From Spirochaetales bacterium (GTDB taxonomy: Bacteria; Spirochaetota; Leptospiria; Leptospirales; Leptonemataceae): DNA of 64,000 nt. Position 1 is the stretch's first letter. Each line of letters begins with the position of its first letter. The stretch is taken from NCBI GenBank assembly GCA_024233935.1, contig JACKOY010000008.1, forward strand, positions 62,001 through 126,000, in the 5' to 3' direction. Shown in pieces: positions 25,327 to 34,076 of the stretch. The position numbers were made by a program, and so were the translations under genes. The notes beneath the pieces were generated by a model. That model had not been told where the DNA came from, searched no databases, and saw only the letters and a program-made list of their open reading frames with translations.

Positions 25327-26568
25327 CTACTCCGGCAGCTGCGCCGGTTCGGGCAGCATACTCCGACTTGCAGGGGAGGCATTGGCACCGGCTTCCTGAA
25401 GCATGCTGACGATGGACGTCTGATTGCGGCTGCGCGCGATGGCCAGCGCCGTCTGACCGTTGCTGAGGCGCGCATTTGTATTTACACCGCGCTCGATCAG
25501 CGCACGCACAGTTTCGGGTTGATTCTTGTACACAGCCAGGATGAGAAGCGGCCAACCGTTGTAGGCATAGTCGGGGTGCGCGCCTTCGCGTATCAGGCGC
25601 ACGGCCCCGGCACCGTCGCCGGCGTAAATCAATCGGTAGGCCCGCGCCGCCAGTTCCTGCCGCTCCTCCTCGGAAAGACGGATCTCACCTTCGACCACGG
25701 TGCCCCCAAAAAGATCAGTGAGGTTGGGTTCCGGATTGCCAACGAAGGCGTAATTGTATGCGATTTTTCCATCCCATCGATCGTGATCCACCCACATGGC
25801 GCTTTCGCGAAGGGCCGGGTGATTGCCGTAATGAACCGAAGCGGCTGAAAAATCAGAGTAGGATTTGTACGCTTCTCCCATACTCTTTCCCGCAAAGAGG
25901 TAGTGAGTGATGTTCCGAAACGCATCTCCAAACCAGTTTGCATAGTAAGCCGAAAATCCGGCTTCCATGAATGGCTGCGAATACATGGCCACGCGCCGGT
26001 CGGCTTCGACCTGGTCAATCTGGCCGATATCAAAGCCCGCGTTGCCGGCCGTAAAACAACCGTACAACATCACGATCGCGCCCGGAGCAGGATGCAGGGC
26101 CCGAATCTCGTCGGCTGAGACAAAACGTCCTTTCAGAGCGAAGCCGCCTACACTGCGGGGCGGTGTATTGCCGTCATAGACACCGTGACCGCGGTACATG
26201 AGGAAGTGGGCGCCTTCGATCGCCGCTCGAATCTCGTTCCAATCGTTGTTCGGCGTGTAAAACTCCTTCACGTCCACGCCATAGCGACGCAGGACTTCTG
26301 CCGTCTCTCTCAGGTGTTCGATCTCTTCGAGGGTCCAGCGTCCGGTGTCTCCGTCAATCGGCGCACCAATCAGAACCGCACGCAGGTTGGCGATCTGAAC
26401 CGTGCGGGCTGCTGGCAGGACGACGTCGCGTTGCCGAACGGCTCTGGCGGCCGCGGGTGGCGCGACCTGGGTGGGCGAACTCGACAGGACAGGCGGATCG
26501 GCCGCTATGCCGGTGAGCAACAGGAAACCAAAAAACAACGCCAGCCAACCCGAAGCCCGTCGCCTCAT
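25327..26568 (-). CDS. Secreted caspase-like (CHAT/C14-type) protein with C-terminal ankyrin repeats
   Basis: 413 residues. An N-terminal signal peptide (WLALFFGFLLLTGIAA) indicates export. Residues about 60-300 look like a caspase/CHAT fold: LRAVLIGAP, His in FLMYRGHGVYDG, Cys in IVMLYGCFTAGNA, a His-Cys dyad with the expected strand context. Residues about 310-395 carry ankyrin repeats (NGWPLLILAVYKNQPETVRALIERGV, then NGQTALAIARSRNQTSIVSML). An intact dyad suggests a peptidase, but activity is inference. GGGGAGG precedes the ATG at 26568 and a GACGCC/GGCGTC hairpin lies just upstream (26586-26601). The pseudokinase gene follows 12 nt downstream, so the two form an operon. Confidence 0.8.
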   Translation of the reverse strand: MRRRASGWLALFFGFLLLTGIAADPPVLSSSPTQVAPPAAARAVRQRDVVLPAARTVQIANLRAVLIGAPIDGDTGRWTLEEIEHLRETAEVLRRYGVDVKEFYTPNNDWNEIRAAIEGAHFLMYRGHGVYDGNTPPRSVGGFALKGRFVSADEIRALHPAPGAIVMLYGCFTAGNAGFDIGQIDQVEADRRVAMYSQPFMEAGFSAYYANWFGDAFRNITHYLFAGKSMGEAYKSYSDFSAASVHYGNHPALRESAMWVDHDRWDGKIAYNYAFVGNPEPNLTDLFGGTVVEGEIRLSEEERQELAARAYRLIYAGDGAGAVRLIREGAHPDYAYNGWPLLILAVYKNQPETVRALIERGVNTNARLSNGQTALAIARSRNQTSIVSMLQEAGANASPASRSMLPEPAQLPE

Positions 26569-26807
26569 ATCCGCCTCCCCGAAAGGACGCCTCCCGGCGT
26601 CTTGTTACAGGAATTACGTGCCGGGCACCGCATTTGCGCAAGTTGAAATCGGGGCCGGGACCCACGAAAGCGGGGGCGCCCGATCAAAGCAGCGACATAA
26701 GGCGGCAGGCTTCAATCGGATCCATGCAGGCTTTGTATTGACCAATGCCAGGAATCGGTGCAAAATCGCCCCGGTGTGCCCGATGGGTGCGCCGGGGGGA
26801 CACTCTG

Positions 26808-27410
26808 ATGCAAGACCGACAGATGGTTGCATGTGAGGAAGAGCACGAGATCATATACGTTCTTCGCAAATTCGGAAAGCGGCAGACCCGGGAGAACATC
26901 GCGCGCCTGCAGGAGTTCTGCCGGGCCCACAAAGCAGACCCAACCTTCGCACCGCACAACCGAGAAAGCTTCTACAGGTATTTGAATGGCACGGGTTTGC
27001 TTGTACGTCTTGAAGACGCCCATGCAGCCGTGGATTCGGCGCTGCTGCTTGACATACTGAATTCGGTGATCGGCCTGTACCGTTCCGGAGAGAATACAAT
27101 TACGACCGCCATAGTCGATCTGGAAAACCAGTTCAATCGTTTGAAGGCTCGCGGCGCCAGTGTAAGCTCGCCTGAATCCATGCGGTTGCGTGAAATGCTC
27201 GATCACGCGCTCAGCTCGACCGAAAACCTTGTGGATCAGGCAAACGTGGCGATCAACGGAATGCTTGCCAACGTCGAGGGAGAGTTCCGCCGTATCGGCC
27301 AGGCAATTGAAGAGATGGTGCCCCCCATGGTGCAGGACCGCGTACGCGCCGTGAACGCCGAGATTGAGCGGCTCGCAAGTAGCGTGCGGGATCGTGCAAA
27401 GCGCGATTGA
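26808..27410 (+). CDS. Hypothetical coiled-coil protein
   Basis: 200-residue cytoplasmic protein without known family. Residues 1-80 look globular (EEEHEIIYVLRKFGKRQTRENIARLQEFCRAH); the rest is mostly long helices, including LSSTENLVDQANVAINGML and VQDRVRAVNAEIERLASSVRDRAKRD, probably a coiled coil. The ATG at 26808 (MQDRQMVACEEEH) follows GGGGGGACACTCTG; an earlier frame start at 26745 lacks such a site. Divergent from the caspase-like gene with 239 nt between the starts, and upstream of a hydrolase gene on its own strand. Confidence 0.7.
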   Translation: MQDRQMVACEEEHEIIYVLRKFGKRQTRENIARLQEFCRAHKADPTFAPHNRESFYRYLNGTGLLVRLEDAHAAVDSALLLDILNSVIGLYRSGENTITTAIVDLENQFNRLKARGASVSSPESMRLREMLDHALSSTENLVDQANVAINGMLANVEGEFRRIGQAIEEMVPPMVQDRVRAVNAEIERLASSVRDRAKRD

Positions 27411-27439
27411 CGGGAGCCCGCCGGACGAAAGCCTGCGCC

Positions 27440-28267
27440 ATGCGGACGAGCTTGATCGCCTGTCTGCCGGTGCTGCTCAGCGCCGGGTCGCTGTTTGCGC
27501 AGGTCGATGACTTCATCTTCGATCCGGCAGATCCGCTGAGCATTGAGACCGCGGACGATTCCCGGACGCCGGGGCGACATGAATGGAAGGCGATCTATTC
27601 CGCTCGCCAGATTGAAATCCGCGCCCTTCTGTTTGTGCCCCAAAACGTGTCGCCAACATCGCCGATCGTAGTTCTGTACCATGGCATGAGTCAGGCCGAA
27701 AATGCCTACCGGGAAGCGGCAGAATTCTTTGTGGCGCGAGCCGAAGAGCGTGGCTTCGTTCTGTTGAGTGTTCAGAACTACTGGCCCATAGGACAGACGC
27801 GTCACCAGTGGACCACAGCCGAACTACTGTACCACAGCAGCCGCGCCGGCGCAGTTATGGTGCAGGAAATTCGTCGGCTCCAAATCAGTCAGGGGCCGGC
27901 CTACACTTTCGGCCATTCCGCCGGTGGATTTGCGGCTATCTGCGCAGCCCTGTTGTTCCCGGATATCTATTCGGGCTTCGGAGCCAACAAGGCCAACTAC
28001 TACCAGGACGAAGTGGACCTCACGCTGCGGGCGTTCGTTGAGCGTAGCTTCCGGGAAAATCTCCAGCGCGCGCCGCACGACCTGGTGGGCACCACGGTGC
28101 TGGGAGGGCCGCAGGACGCGGCCCGGGTCCGCCATCAAATGCCCCAGGCGCGCATTTTTCTGAAAGAGAACCTCGATATCCCGCTCGAAAACGGGGACTT
28201 CCCGGACGAGCCGCACAACATATCCGATGCTGACTTTGAGTTCTTCTGGAGCATGGTCTCGCGATGA
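27440..28267 (+). CDS. Secreted alpha/beta hydrolase (esterase-like)
   Basis: 275 residues. From ATG 27440 the N-terminus MRTSLIACLPVLLSAGSLFAQ is a signal peptide. The alpha/beta hydrolase fold is shown by SPIVVLYHGMSQAE (oxyanion His-Gly), the nucleophile elbow YTFGHSAGGFAAICAALL, and a late His in DEPHNISD, which could complete a Ser-Asp-His triad. It resembles phospholipase/carboxylesterase and PHB-depolymerase-like hydrolases; substrate unknown. A TTG at 27407 would add 11 residues before the signal. Its stop overlaps the next gene's ATG by 4 nt. Confidence 0.82.
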   Translation: MRTSLIACLPVLLSAGSLFAQVDDFIFDPADPLSIETADDSRTPGRHEWKAIYSARQIEIRALLFVPQNVSPTSPIVVLYHGMSQAENAYREAAEFFVARAEERGFVLLSVQNYWPIGQTRHQWTTAELLYHSSRAGAVMVQEIRRLQISQGPAYTFGHSAGGFAAICAALLFPDIYSGFGANKANYYQDEVDLTLRAFVERSFRENLQRAPHDLVGTTVLGGPQDAARVRHQMPQARIFLKENLDIPLENGDFPDEPHNISDADFEFFWSMVSR

Positions 28268-29265
28268 GATTGCGGACGGGCGCGGCGCTCTTTGGTGTTT
28301 GGCTGGCTGGCCCTGGCATGGCGGCCCTTTCCGGCGAAGAACACAGCCTGATGCCCGACGGTGTGCGCCTGCGGGGACCCGTGGAGCGCGTGCGGGAATA
28401 TCGGGTGGAAGTTCGAAGCTCGGAGACTGGCGAACTCGTCGAAAGCGCTTACCGGGAATTCATGCAGGAACTTCGTTTTGATTCGGGCCGCCTGGTTTAT
28501 GCGCGCTCCTATCTGAGCGCGTCGGACGATATCCTCGAATCGTTTTTGCCGCCACGGCCTTTTTTCCCGGTCCCGGCGGTCGACGCCTGGTATACAACGC
28601 GGGCGACGTATTTTGGTGAGCGCCTGGCCGGAGTGACACGAAGCAGTGACGATGGACTTGCGACTGAAACCTGGCAGTTTGAAGCGAGCGGACTGTTGCA
28701 GACGCTCGAACGCAACACCCGTTATCTGGAACCAGGCACGTATTTACCAGACCCCGAATCAAGAACCGTCGCCCGCTTCTCTTACATCTACGACGGGCAA
28801 AGACGTCTGGATCGGACAATCGGCACCATCGGCGGGGAAATCATTTACCGGGAATCCCGACAGCGCAACCAACGTTCCTGTTTGACCCGCGTCAGCATAC
28901 AGGACGCCGACCTGCGCGAAGTGCGCGATTACGAATGTGATGATGCGTGCAGACCCGTGCGCATCACAATTGGTGGAAGGCAAATGGAACTCGAGTACGA
29001 TTCCGGGGGAATGCTCACGCAATGGAACCTCTTCAGCGCCAGCGAGCCGGTGGCAAGCACGCGCTATGTGTACAACGAAGTCGGGGATCCGATTGAAATC
29101 GCGGAAGAAACCTTCGGCGAAAGCGTCATGCGCAATCGTTCATACACCTACGATGCAAATGGCAATTGGACCCGGATGCAGGAAGTCGTGCGCAGCGAAG
29201 ACGCGCCCGATGATCAACAGGAGACCTTCGTGTTGATCAGGAAAATCGAATACAGGAGTCCGTAG
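28264..29265 (+). CDS. Secreted RHS/YD-repeat-like protein
   Basis: 333 residues with an N-terminal signal peptide (GAALFGVWLAGPGMAALS). The mature protein is made of short beta-strand repeats that resemble YD/RHS repeats, for example FSYIYDGQRRLDRTIG, ELEYDSGGMLTQWNLF, YVYNEVGDPIEIAEE and YTYDANGNWTRMQE. This suggests a beta-sheet fibre or small shell-type structure at the cell surface rather than an enzyme. It overlaps the hydrolase gene by the 4-nt ATGA, so the two are coupled. It has none of the long C-terminal toxin region of true RHS proteins. Confidence 0.75.
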   Translation: MRLRTGAALFGVWLAGPGMAALSGEEHSLMPDGVRLRGPVERVREYRVEVRSSETGELVESAYREFMQELRFDSGRLVYARSYLSASDDILESFLPPRPFFPVPAVDAWYTTRATYFGERLAGVTRSSDDGLATETWQFEASGLLQTLERNTRYLEPGTYLPDPESRTVARFSYIYDGQRRLDRTIGTIGGEIIYRESRQRNQRSCLTRVSIQDADLREVRDYECDDACRPVRITIGGRQMELEYDSGGMLTQWNLFSASEPVASTRYVYNEVGDPIEIAEETFGESVMRNRSYTYDANGNWTRMQEVVRSEDAPDDQQETFVLIRKIEYRSP

Positions 29266-29268
29266 CTC

Positions 29269-30285
29269 TTAGAGCCAGAGGTTCACAACAAGCATTCCCG
29301 TGCCGGCGGGCAGGTTTCGAAAATTTCCCCGTTCGATCACTCCCCCTGTATCTTCTGGCGCCCGGCCCCAGAGACGGGTCCGGTTCTCAACCTGCAGGCC
29401 CGCGTAGATGACCCGGGCCAGGGCGAAACGCATCAATACGTCACGCGAGTCATTGGCTGTCTGAGCCACCAAAAAGCGCACCCGGCCTCCGACAGGCTCC
29501 GGAAGGGATTGTTCGCGGGTCAGATCCCTGTCGGTTAAAACCGCGAAGAAGCCGGCCGGGCTTTCAAAAACGGCCGGAGCTGGCCCGTCCGGGTCGGAAC
29601 CGCAGTCACTACGCACGAACTCCGGGGCCAGCGCCCCGTCGGACCGGAATACAAAACCGGTTTCACAAAGAGGTCCGAACGAAGTCGCAAGCTGGCCATC
29701 CACCAGGATCGGTTCCGGACCTGAAATGGTGCCGGACGCAATCGTGACCCGGTAGGTTTGCGCCAGATCGGATACAACCCGTTGCAACACTGCCAGGCTC
29801 CGGCCGGCCTTTGCCCGCACGACCGCCTCCATAATGGTAGGGTCTGAAAGATCGACGAACGGCAAATGCGACAGAACGGCCAGCGGTCGTGTTCTGGCAA
29901 TCGCGTAGGCGGCTTCGTCACGAGACTCCACCGCTATCCGCAGCACTTCTGCGTCCTCGCCAAGCAAGAACAGCGGTGTGCCCACATGCCGCGGTAGAAC
30001 AAGAACGCTCTTCTCATTAAGAAAGCCGCGCTCACGGGCGACCAGGAGACAGACCTCAAGCATGGACCGAAAAGCCGCCTCGCTTGCGTAGTCCTCCGGT
30101 TCGGGAGCGAGCGCACACCCGATCAGGTTGCCACCGGCCGGACCCGGAAAGCCGTAGGTGGCCCAGTCCACGGCCCCGCTTTGCGAAGGCGAAGCTTGCG
30201 GAACTTCCGCCCTGTGCATGAGACCGTAGCTGTAGCCGGCAATTCCAAGAGACCATACCAGAACCAGCCGTGTTATCGATCTCAT
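29269..30285 (-). CDS. Exported protein, distantly nitrilase-like
   Basis: 338 residues with an N-terminal hydrophobic anchor (SITRLVLVWSLGIAGYSYG). Parts of the sequence recall carbon-nitrogen hydrolases: SVLVLPRHVGTPLFL resembles the VLPE motif, and QTANDSRDVLMRFALARVIYAGLQVENRT resembles the C-terminal region. However, the catalytic Glu is Arg here and neither the Lys nor the CYE cysteine motif is clear, so the protein is probably inactive or only a remote relative. It overlaps the upstream SelW-like gene by 4 nt and converges with the YD-repeat gene. Confidence 0.6.
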   Translation of the reverse strand: MRSITRLVLVWSLGIAGYSYGLMHRAEVPQASPSQSGAVDWATYGFPGPAGGNLIGCALAPEPEDYASEAAFRSMLEVCLLVARERGFLNEKSVLVLPRHVGTPLFLLGEDAEVLRIAVESRDEAAYAIARTRPLAVLSHLPFVDLSDPTIMEAVVRAKAGRSLAVLQRVVSDLAQTYRVTIASGTISGPEPILVDGQLATSFGPLCETGFVFRSDGALAPEFVRSDCGSDPDGPAPAVFESPAGFFAVLTDRDLTREQSLPEPVGGRVRFLVAQTANDSRDVLMRFALARVIYAGLQVENRTRLWGRAPEDTGGVIERGNFRNLPAGTGMLVVNLWL

Positions 30286-30569
30286 GATTGCGGCCGGTCC
30301 GTGTGACCCAGGGCGCGCTCAGGGGCGATGCGGTCGCGCACCAACTGCTTGAGCAAGCGGAGCTCGGGAAAACCGTCCTGTTCTCTGGAGTGCAAAAGGC
30401 TGTCTCCCAACCAGATCTTGAAGACACCGTCCGGCCCGGGACTCAATGTGACGGAGCCCAACTCCGCCTCGAAAGTCGTAAGCAACTCCTGGGCCAGCCA
30501 CGCAGCACGCAAAAGCCATCGGCAACGCGGGCAGTATTCGATGACGATGGCCGGTTCCCGGACTTGCAT
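30282..30569 (-). CDS. SelW/Rdx-like thioredoxin-fold protein
   Basis: 95-residue protein of the Rdx (SelT/SelW/SelH) family. The redox motif is CxxC at residues 13 and 16 (IEYCPRCRWLLRAAWLAQEL), and the second motif is FKIWLGDSLLHSREQDGFPE, matching the family pattern in which a beta-hairpin precedes a FPExK-like segment. Cysteine replaces selenocysteine. It probably takes part in thiol redox reactions. It overlaps the downstream exported-protein gene by 4 nt. Confidence 0.85.
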   Translation of the reverse strand: MQVREPAIVIEYCPRCRWLLRAAWLAQELLTTFEAELGSVTLSPGPDGVFKIWLGDSLLHSREQDGFPELRLLKQLVRDRIAPERALGHTDRPQS

Positions 30570-30586
30570 CGGCTTAGATCTCCGCT

Positions 30587-31129
30587 TCAGGCGCTGCTGG
30601 TAGCGCTATAAGATTCGTGTACGAGCTCGGGAATCTCGGAAGCCCGCACCCGGCGAAACGAAACCCGAAATGCGATAAACATGCCGCCCCCGAGCGATAG
30701 TAGGTCCAGGTAGTCCATCAAACCGCGTAGCATGTCGAAAAACTCGGGCGCCTGCAAGCGTTCCAGCAGCGTGGAGTCGAAGCGCACCGAAAGAATAAAG
30801 GCGACTGTTAGAATCCGCCCTACAACGTAGGCAACCAGAGTAGTGACCGCGGCCACGGCACCATAGGGCAGCTCGATTCCACGACCGAGCCGACGGGCTC
30901 CGGTTCCTGCCAAAAGACCAACAAGACACATTGTGAGTACGAGCTCCCTGCCGGAGATGATCAGCAGGAGCATCCAGATTAGAACGCCCAACACAGCACC
31001 CAGAACTGCACCGACGATAGCGCCCGGCAGGCTCTGAGAAGCGCGCACATAGTCCACAAAGCGCTGTAACATCGCCGGATCAACGCCGGCTTCATCAAGC
31101 GCCTGGTCGAGAGAATCGTCTTCGTTCAT
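30587..31129 (-). CDS. Hypothetical membrane protein
   Basis: 180 residues with about four transmembrane helices (LPGAIVGAVLGAVLGVLIWMLLLIIS, LTMCLVGLLAGTGA, YGAVAAVTTLVAYVVGRILTVAF and DLLSLGGGMFIAFRVSF). The acidic N-terminus (MNEDDSLDQALDEAGVD) is cytoplasmic in character. No family is recognised. It lies upstream of the SelW-like gene by 17 nt and may be in its operon. Confidence 0.75.
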   Translation of the reverse strand: MNEDDSLDQALDEAGVDPAMLQRFVDYVRASQSLPGAIVGAVLGAVLGVLIWMLLLIISGRELVLTMCLVGLLAGTGARRLGRGIELPYGAVAAVTTLVAYVVGRILTVAFILSVRFDSTLLERLQAPEFFDMLRGLMDYLDLLSLGGGMFIAFRVSFRRVRASEIPELVHESYSATSSA

Positions 31130-31196
31130 GACTGAGCGGTGGGTGACGCGCTACCGTCAGGTGAGGTCCGGCAAACAGGCTGTAAACCGTTTTTGC

Positions 31197-31550
31197 TTAC
31201 GGGTCGATGGCGATGCCGAACGTCAGGAAGCGGGTATCTCCTATCGCGCGGGCGCGATGCGGAACACCGGGCGAAACGCGCAGCACCTGGCCGGCAGACA
31301 CAGTGACCTGCTTTTCAAGCAGTTCGAAATCCAGCCGACCTTCCAGCACGTAGAAGAACTCTTCCATGGTTGGGTGCCTGTGGGTGGAAAAGGACTGCCC
31401 GTGCTTCATCTCCGTGCTGTTCAGCATTTGAAGTGCACTCTGGCTTTCGCCAGCACGAAACAGGACACGTTTAAAAAGCTGCGCATCGTGTGTGACCGGC
31501 TCCAGGGGAACGTCCTGTTCGGACCGCAGATCAAAATCGACGCGTTTCAC
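31197..31550 (-). CDS. Cupin-domain protein
   Basis: 117-residue single-domain cupin. Motif 1 is STHRHPTMEEFFYVLEGRLDFEL with His, His and Glu metal ligands, motif 2 is VLRVSPGVPHRARAIG with the last His. Such small cupins bind a divalent metal and may be enzymes or sensors. It overlaps the upstream ABHD18-like hydrolase gene by 4 nt. Confidence 0.88.
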   Translation of the reverse strand: MKRVDFDLRSEQDVPLEPVTHDAQLFKRVLFRAGESQSALQMLNSTEMKHGQSFSTHRHPTMEEFFYVLEGRLDFELLEKQVTVSAGQVLRVSPGVPHRARAIGDTRFLTFGIAIDP

Positions 31551-32578
31551 AGGCCCAGGACACCGGCAATCATATCACGGTACGCGCCACGACCGGTGAC
31601 AAAAGCCGCGACGTGACCACCGCGCCGCCAGCTGAAGTTCGCCTGCGGCCAATGGCGTTTCATGATCAGACTCGAGTAGGCTGGAATGTAGGCATCACTC
31701 CGGGCCGCAAGGACGGCGGCGCGGCCGTGCGCAAAGGGCGGTAGCCGGCGCAAATCGGACAGTTCCAGAACACGGCGCAGCGCCAACCAGGCAGTCGCGC
31801 GATCATCGTCCACCGGGCCCGCCAGGTGGTGGGCGTCCGCTGTGAGTGCCGACCAGTCCACGTAACGCGAAAGCAGCCCCTCGGTGTAGACCGGGGCAGC
31901 CCCATGGGACGGCACCAGCGCTGCAACGGAGCAACTACCCTGGTCCAGGGCGGCGGTTGCCAGCGCCATGTACCCGCCCATGCTGACTCCGGCCAGGCCG
32001 ATTCGTTTGTAGCGCCTCTCCCGCAAATGCCGCATCAGCGCCAGGCCCTCCACCTGCATGGCCAGGCACATGATCAGAAAATCACTCACAGTGCCGGGAC
32101 TGGTGCGGGCGCCGGGAGGGCGTCGCCGGCCGTAAAAAGGAGCTTCGAGGATCAGCGAGGCCACTCCATGTTCGGCGAGCGGCAGGGAGGTCCAATTGCG
32201 CCGGCGCTGGAACCCCTCCTCGCCGGTTGCCGGGAACAGTATCACGATGGGTTGTTCAGGTGTATGATCGCGCGGCAGGACAAATTGTGCATGACCCTGC
32301 CTGGCCTCAGGGGGCATCTCGGAAACGTGATCGCCGTTCTGGTTCGACCAGCGGATTCGAAACGGAGATTCAAAGCAAACATCAAGAATTACACAGTCGC
32401 TCTGGGTGCGCGTGTTAACTGTCGAAAGCGAAAACGTGTCCGGCGTAAGCGCCAGTAAACTTTCACGCCACGGTCTATCACGCATCCACAAAAGGAGCGG
32501 GATATTGCCCCAACCGCCTGAGAAAAATGTGCGCCGATTGGCGATGCGGGCGTAGGTTCTGTCGAGCAGGCTGAGCAT
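31547..32578 (-). CDS. Alpha/beta hydrolase, ABHD18 (DUF2048)-like
   Basis: 343 residues. The alpha/beta hydrolase core is clear: QPIVILFPATGEEGF, ILEAPFYGRRRPPG, nucleophile elbow IGLAGVSMGGYMALATAA, and an acid/His region VLAARSDAYIP and RRGGHVAAFV near the C-terminus. The gene begins MLSLLDRTYARIANRRTFFSGGWG at ATG 32578, a start typical of the ABHD18/DUF2048 family; the longer start at 32626 is less likely. Substrate unknown. The cupin gene overlaps its end by 4 nt. Divergent from the alanine symporter gene. Confidence 0.82.
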   Translation of the reverse strand: MLSLLDRTYARIANRRTFFSGGWGNIPLLLWMRDRPWRESLLALTPDTFSLSTVNTRTQSDCVILDVCFESPFRIRWSNQNGDHVSEMPPEARQGHAQFVLPRDHTPEQPIVILFPATGEEGFQRRRNWTSLPLAEHGVASLILEAPFYGRRRPPGARTSPGTVSDFLIMCLAMQVEGLALMRHLRERRYKRIGLAGVSMGGYMALATAALDQGSCSVAALVPSHGAAPVYTEGLLSRYVDWSALTADAHHLAGPVDDDRATAWLALRRVLELSDLRRLPPFAHGRAAVLAARSDAYIPAYSSLIMKRHWPQANFSWRRGGHVAAFVTGRGAYRDMIAGVLGL

Positions 32579-32675
32579 AAAAGTGCTGCCCGAACGAACG
32601 GAATCCTGAGAGAAGCCGTCAACCAAATCCGCTTTTTCTTAATAGACCGCGCGGGCCGCAATCCGACAACCACCC

Positions 32676-34076
32676 ATGACCCCGGAAGTCAGCGTCGTTG
32701 CCCGATTCCTGCTCGAGATCGTGTCCTGGATCTGGGGCCTGCCCTTAATCATTCTTCTGATGGGGACCGGTCTTTTTTTGACCGTCCGTCTGGGTGGGCT
32801 GCAGTTTCGCCACTTCGGCCACGCGATGGGGCTCGTTTTCGGCCGTGACGAAGAAAGCCAGGAGGAAGGCGATATCTCGCACTTTCAGTCTTTGATGACG
32901 GCCCTGGCGGCCACTGTCGGAACCGGCAACATTGTGGGGGTCGCGACCGCCATTTACTACGGTGGGCCCGGTGCGTTGTTCTGGATGTGGGTTACGGGCC
33001 TTGTGGGCATGGCCAGCAAGTATACCGAGGCCTTGCTCGCAGTTCGTTTTCGGGTCCGGGACACCGATGGGACCATGAGCGGCGGCCCCATGTACTATCT
33101 GGCGCGCGGTTTGCCCGAGATTTTCCCGAATATCAAAGGCATCAAGAAGTTGGGCCGTGTGCTTGGCATCGCCTTTGCTCTCTTTGCTGTCTTTGCCTCT
33201 TTTGGTATTGGAAATATGACCCAGGCCAATTCGGTCGCGGAGGCGCTCCTTACAACGTTCGAAATTCCCACCTGGCAAACCGCCATCGTCCTGGCCACTT
33301 TGACCGCGCTCGTGATTCTGGGCGGCATTCGTGTAGTCGGTCGCGCCACCGAAGTACTGGTCCCGTTCATGATCGTGTTCTACATGGGCGGGGCACTGAT
33401 CATCCTGTTCTTATTCCGCTCCGAAATACCGGGTGCTTTTGAGCTGATATTCGAGCGGGCCTTCAGCAATCAGGCCGTGGCTGGTGGGCTGGCGGGCGAA
33501 GGGTTGCGCCAGGCGATTCAGTGGGGTGTGAAACGTGGCCTCTTTTCAAACGAATCGGGCCTGGGGTCGGCCGCGATTGCCGCCGCTGCCGCACGCACAC
33601 GCCACCCCGTGCGCCAGGCGCTGATTTCGATGACCCAGACCTTTATCGATACGCTCGTCGTGTGCAGTTGCACCGGCCTGGTAATCATTGTGACGAATTC
33701 CCATGAACTCGATTTGGAGGGAATCGCCATGACCCTGAGCGCCTTCGAACGCGGGATCGGTCAGTTCGGGCCCTTCATTGTTACGGCCGGCCAGATCCTG
33801 TTTGCGTACTCGACGGTGCTCGGGTGGAGTTATTATGGAGAAAAGTCGCTCACCTATTTGGTCGGAGTTCGCTTTCAATTGCCGTACCGCGCCGTTTTCA
33901 TCGTGCTGGTCGCTGTCGGATCGATCGCAAAGATTGAAGAGGTTTGGGCCTTCGCCGATATTGCCAACGGCCTCATGGCGGTGCCGAACCTGATAGCGCT
34001 TCTTCTGCTTTCAGGCGTGGCCGCTCGAATCAGTCGGGCGTATTTTCGGGATCGCGCCGCGCTCAAGAGCCGATGA
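32676..34076 (+). CDS. Alanine:cation symporter (AGCS family)
   Basis: 466-residue inner-membrane transporter that imports alanine or glycine with Na+ or H+. The family signature is intact: SLMTALAATVGTGNIVGVATAIYYGGPGALFWMWVTG, then SGGPMYYLARGL and KRGLFSNESGLGSA. About 11 hydrophobic helices are visible. This intact copy contrasts with the degenerate AGCS domain fused to phosphatidylserine decarboxylase at 9700. The stop overlaps the ATG of the following lipoprotein gene by 4 nt, suggesting cotranscription. Confidence 0.95.
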   Translation: MTPEVSVVARFLLEIVSWIWGLPLIILLMGTGLFLTVRLGGLQFRHFGHAMGLVFGRDEESQEEGDISHFQSLMTALAATVGTGNIVGVATAIYYGGPGALFWMWVTGLVGMASKYTEALLAVRFRVRDTDGTMSGGPMYYLARGLPEIFPNIKGIKKLGRVLGIAFALFAVFASFGIGNMTQANSVAEALLTTFEIPTWQTAIVLATLTALVILGGIRVVGRATEVLVPFMIVFYMGGALIILFLFRSEIPGAFELIFERAFSNQAVAGGLAGEGLRQAIQWGVKRGLFSNESGLGSAAIAAAAARTRHPVRQALISMTQTFIDTLVVCSCTGLVIIVTNSHELDLEGIAMTLSAFERGIGQFGPFIVTAGQILFAYSTVLGWSYYGEKSLTYLVGVRFQLPYRAVFIVLVAVGSIAKIEEVWAFADIANGLMAVPNLIALLLLSGVAARISRAYFRDRAALKSR

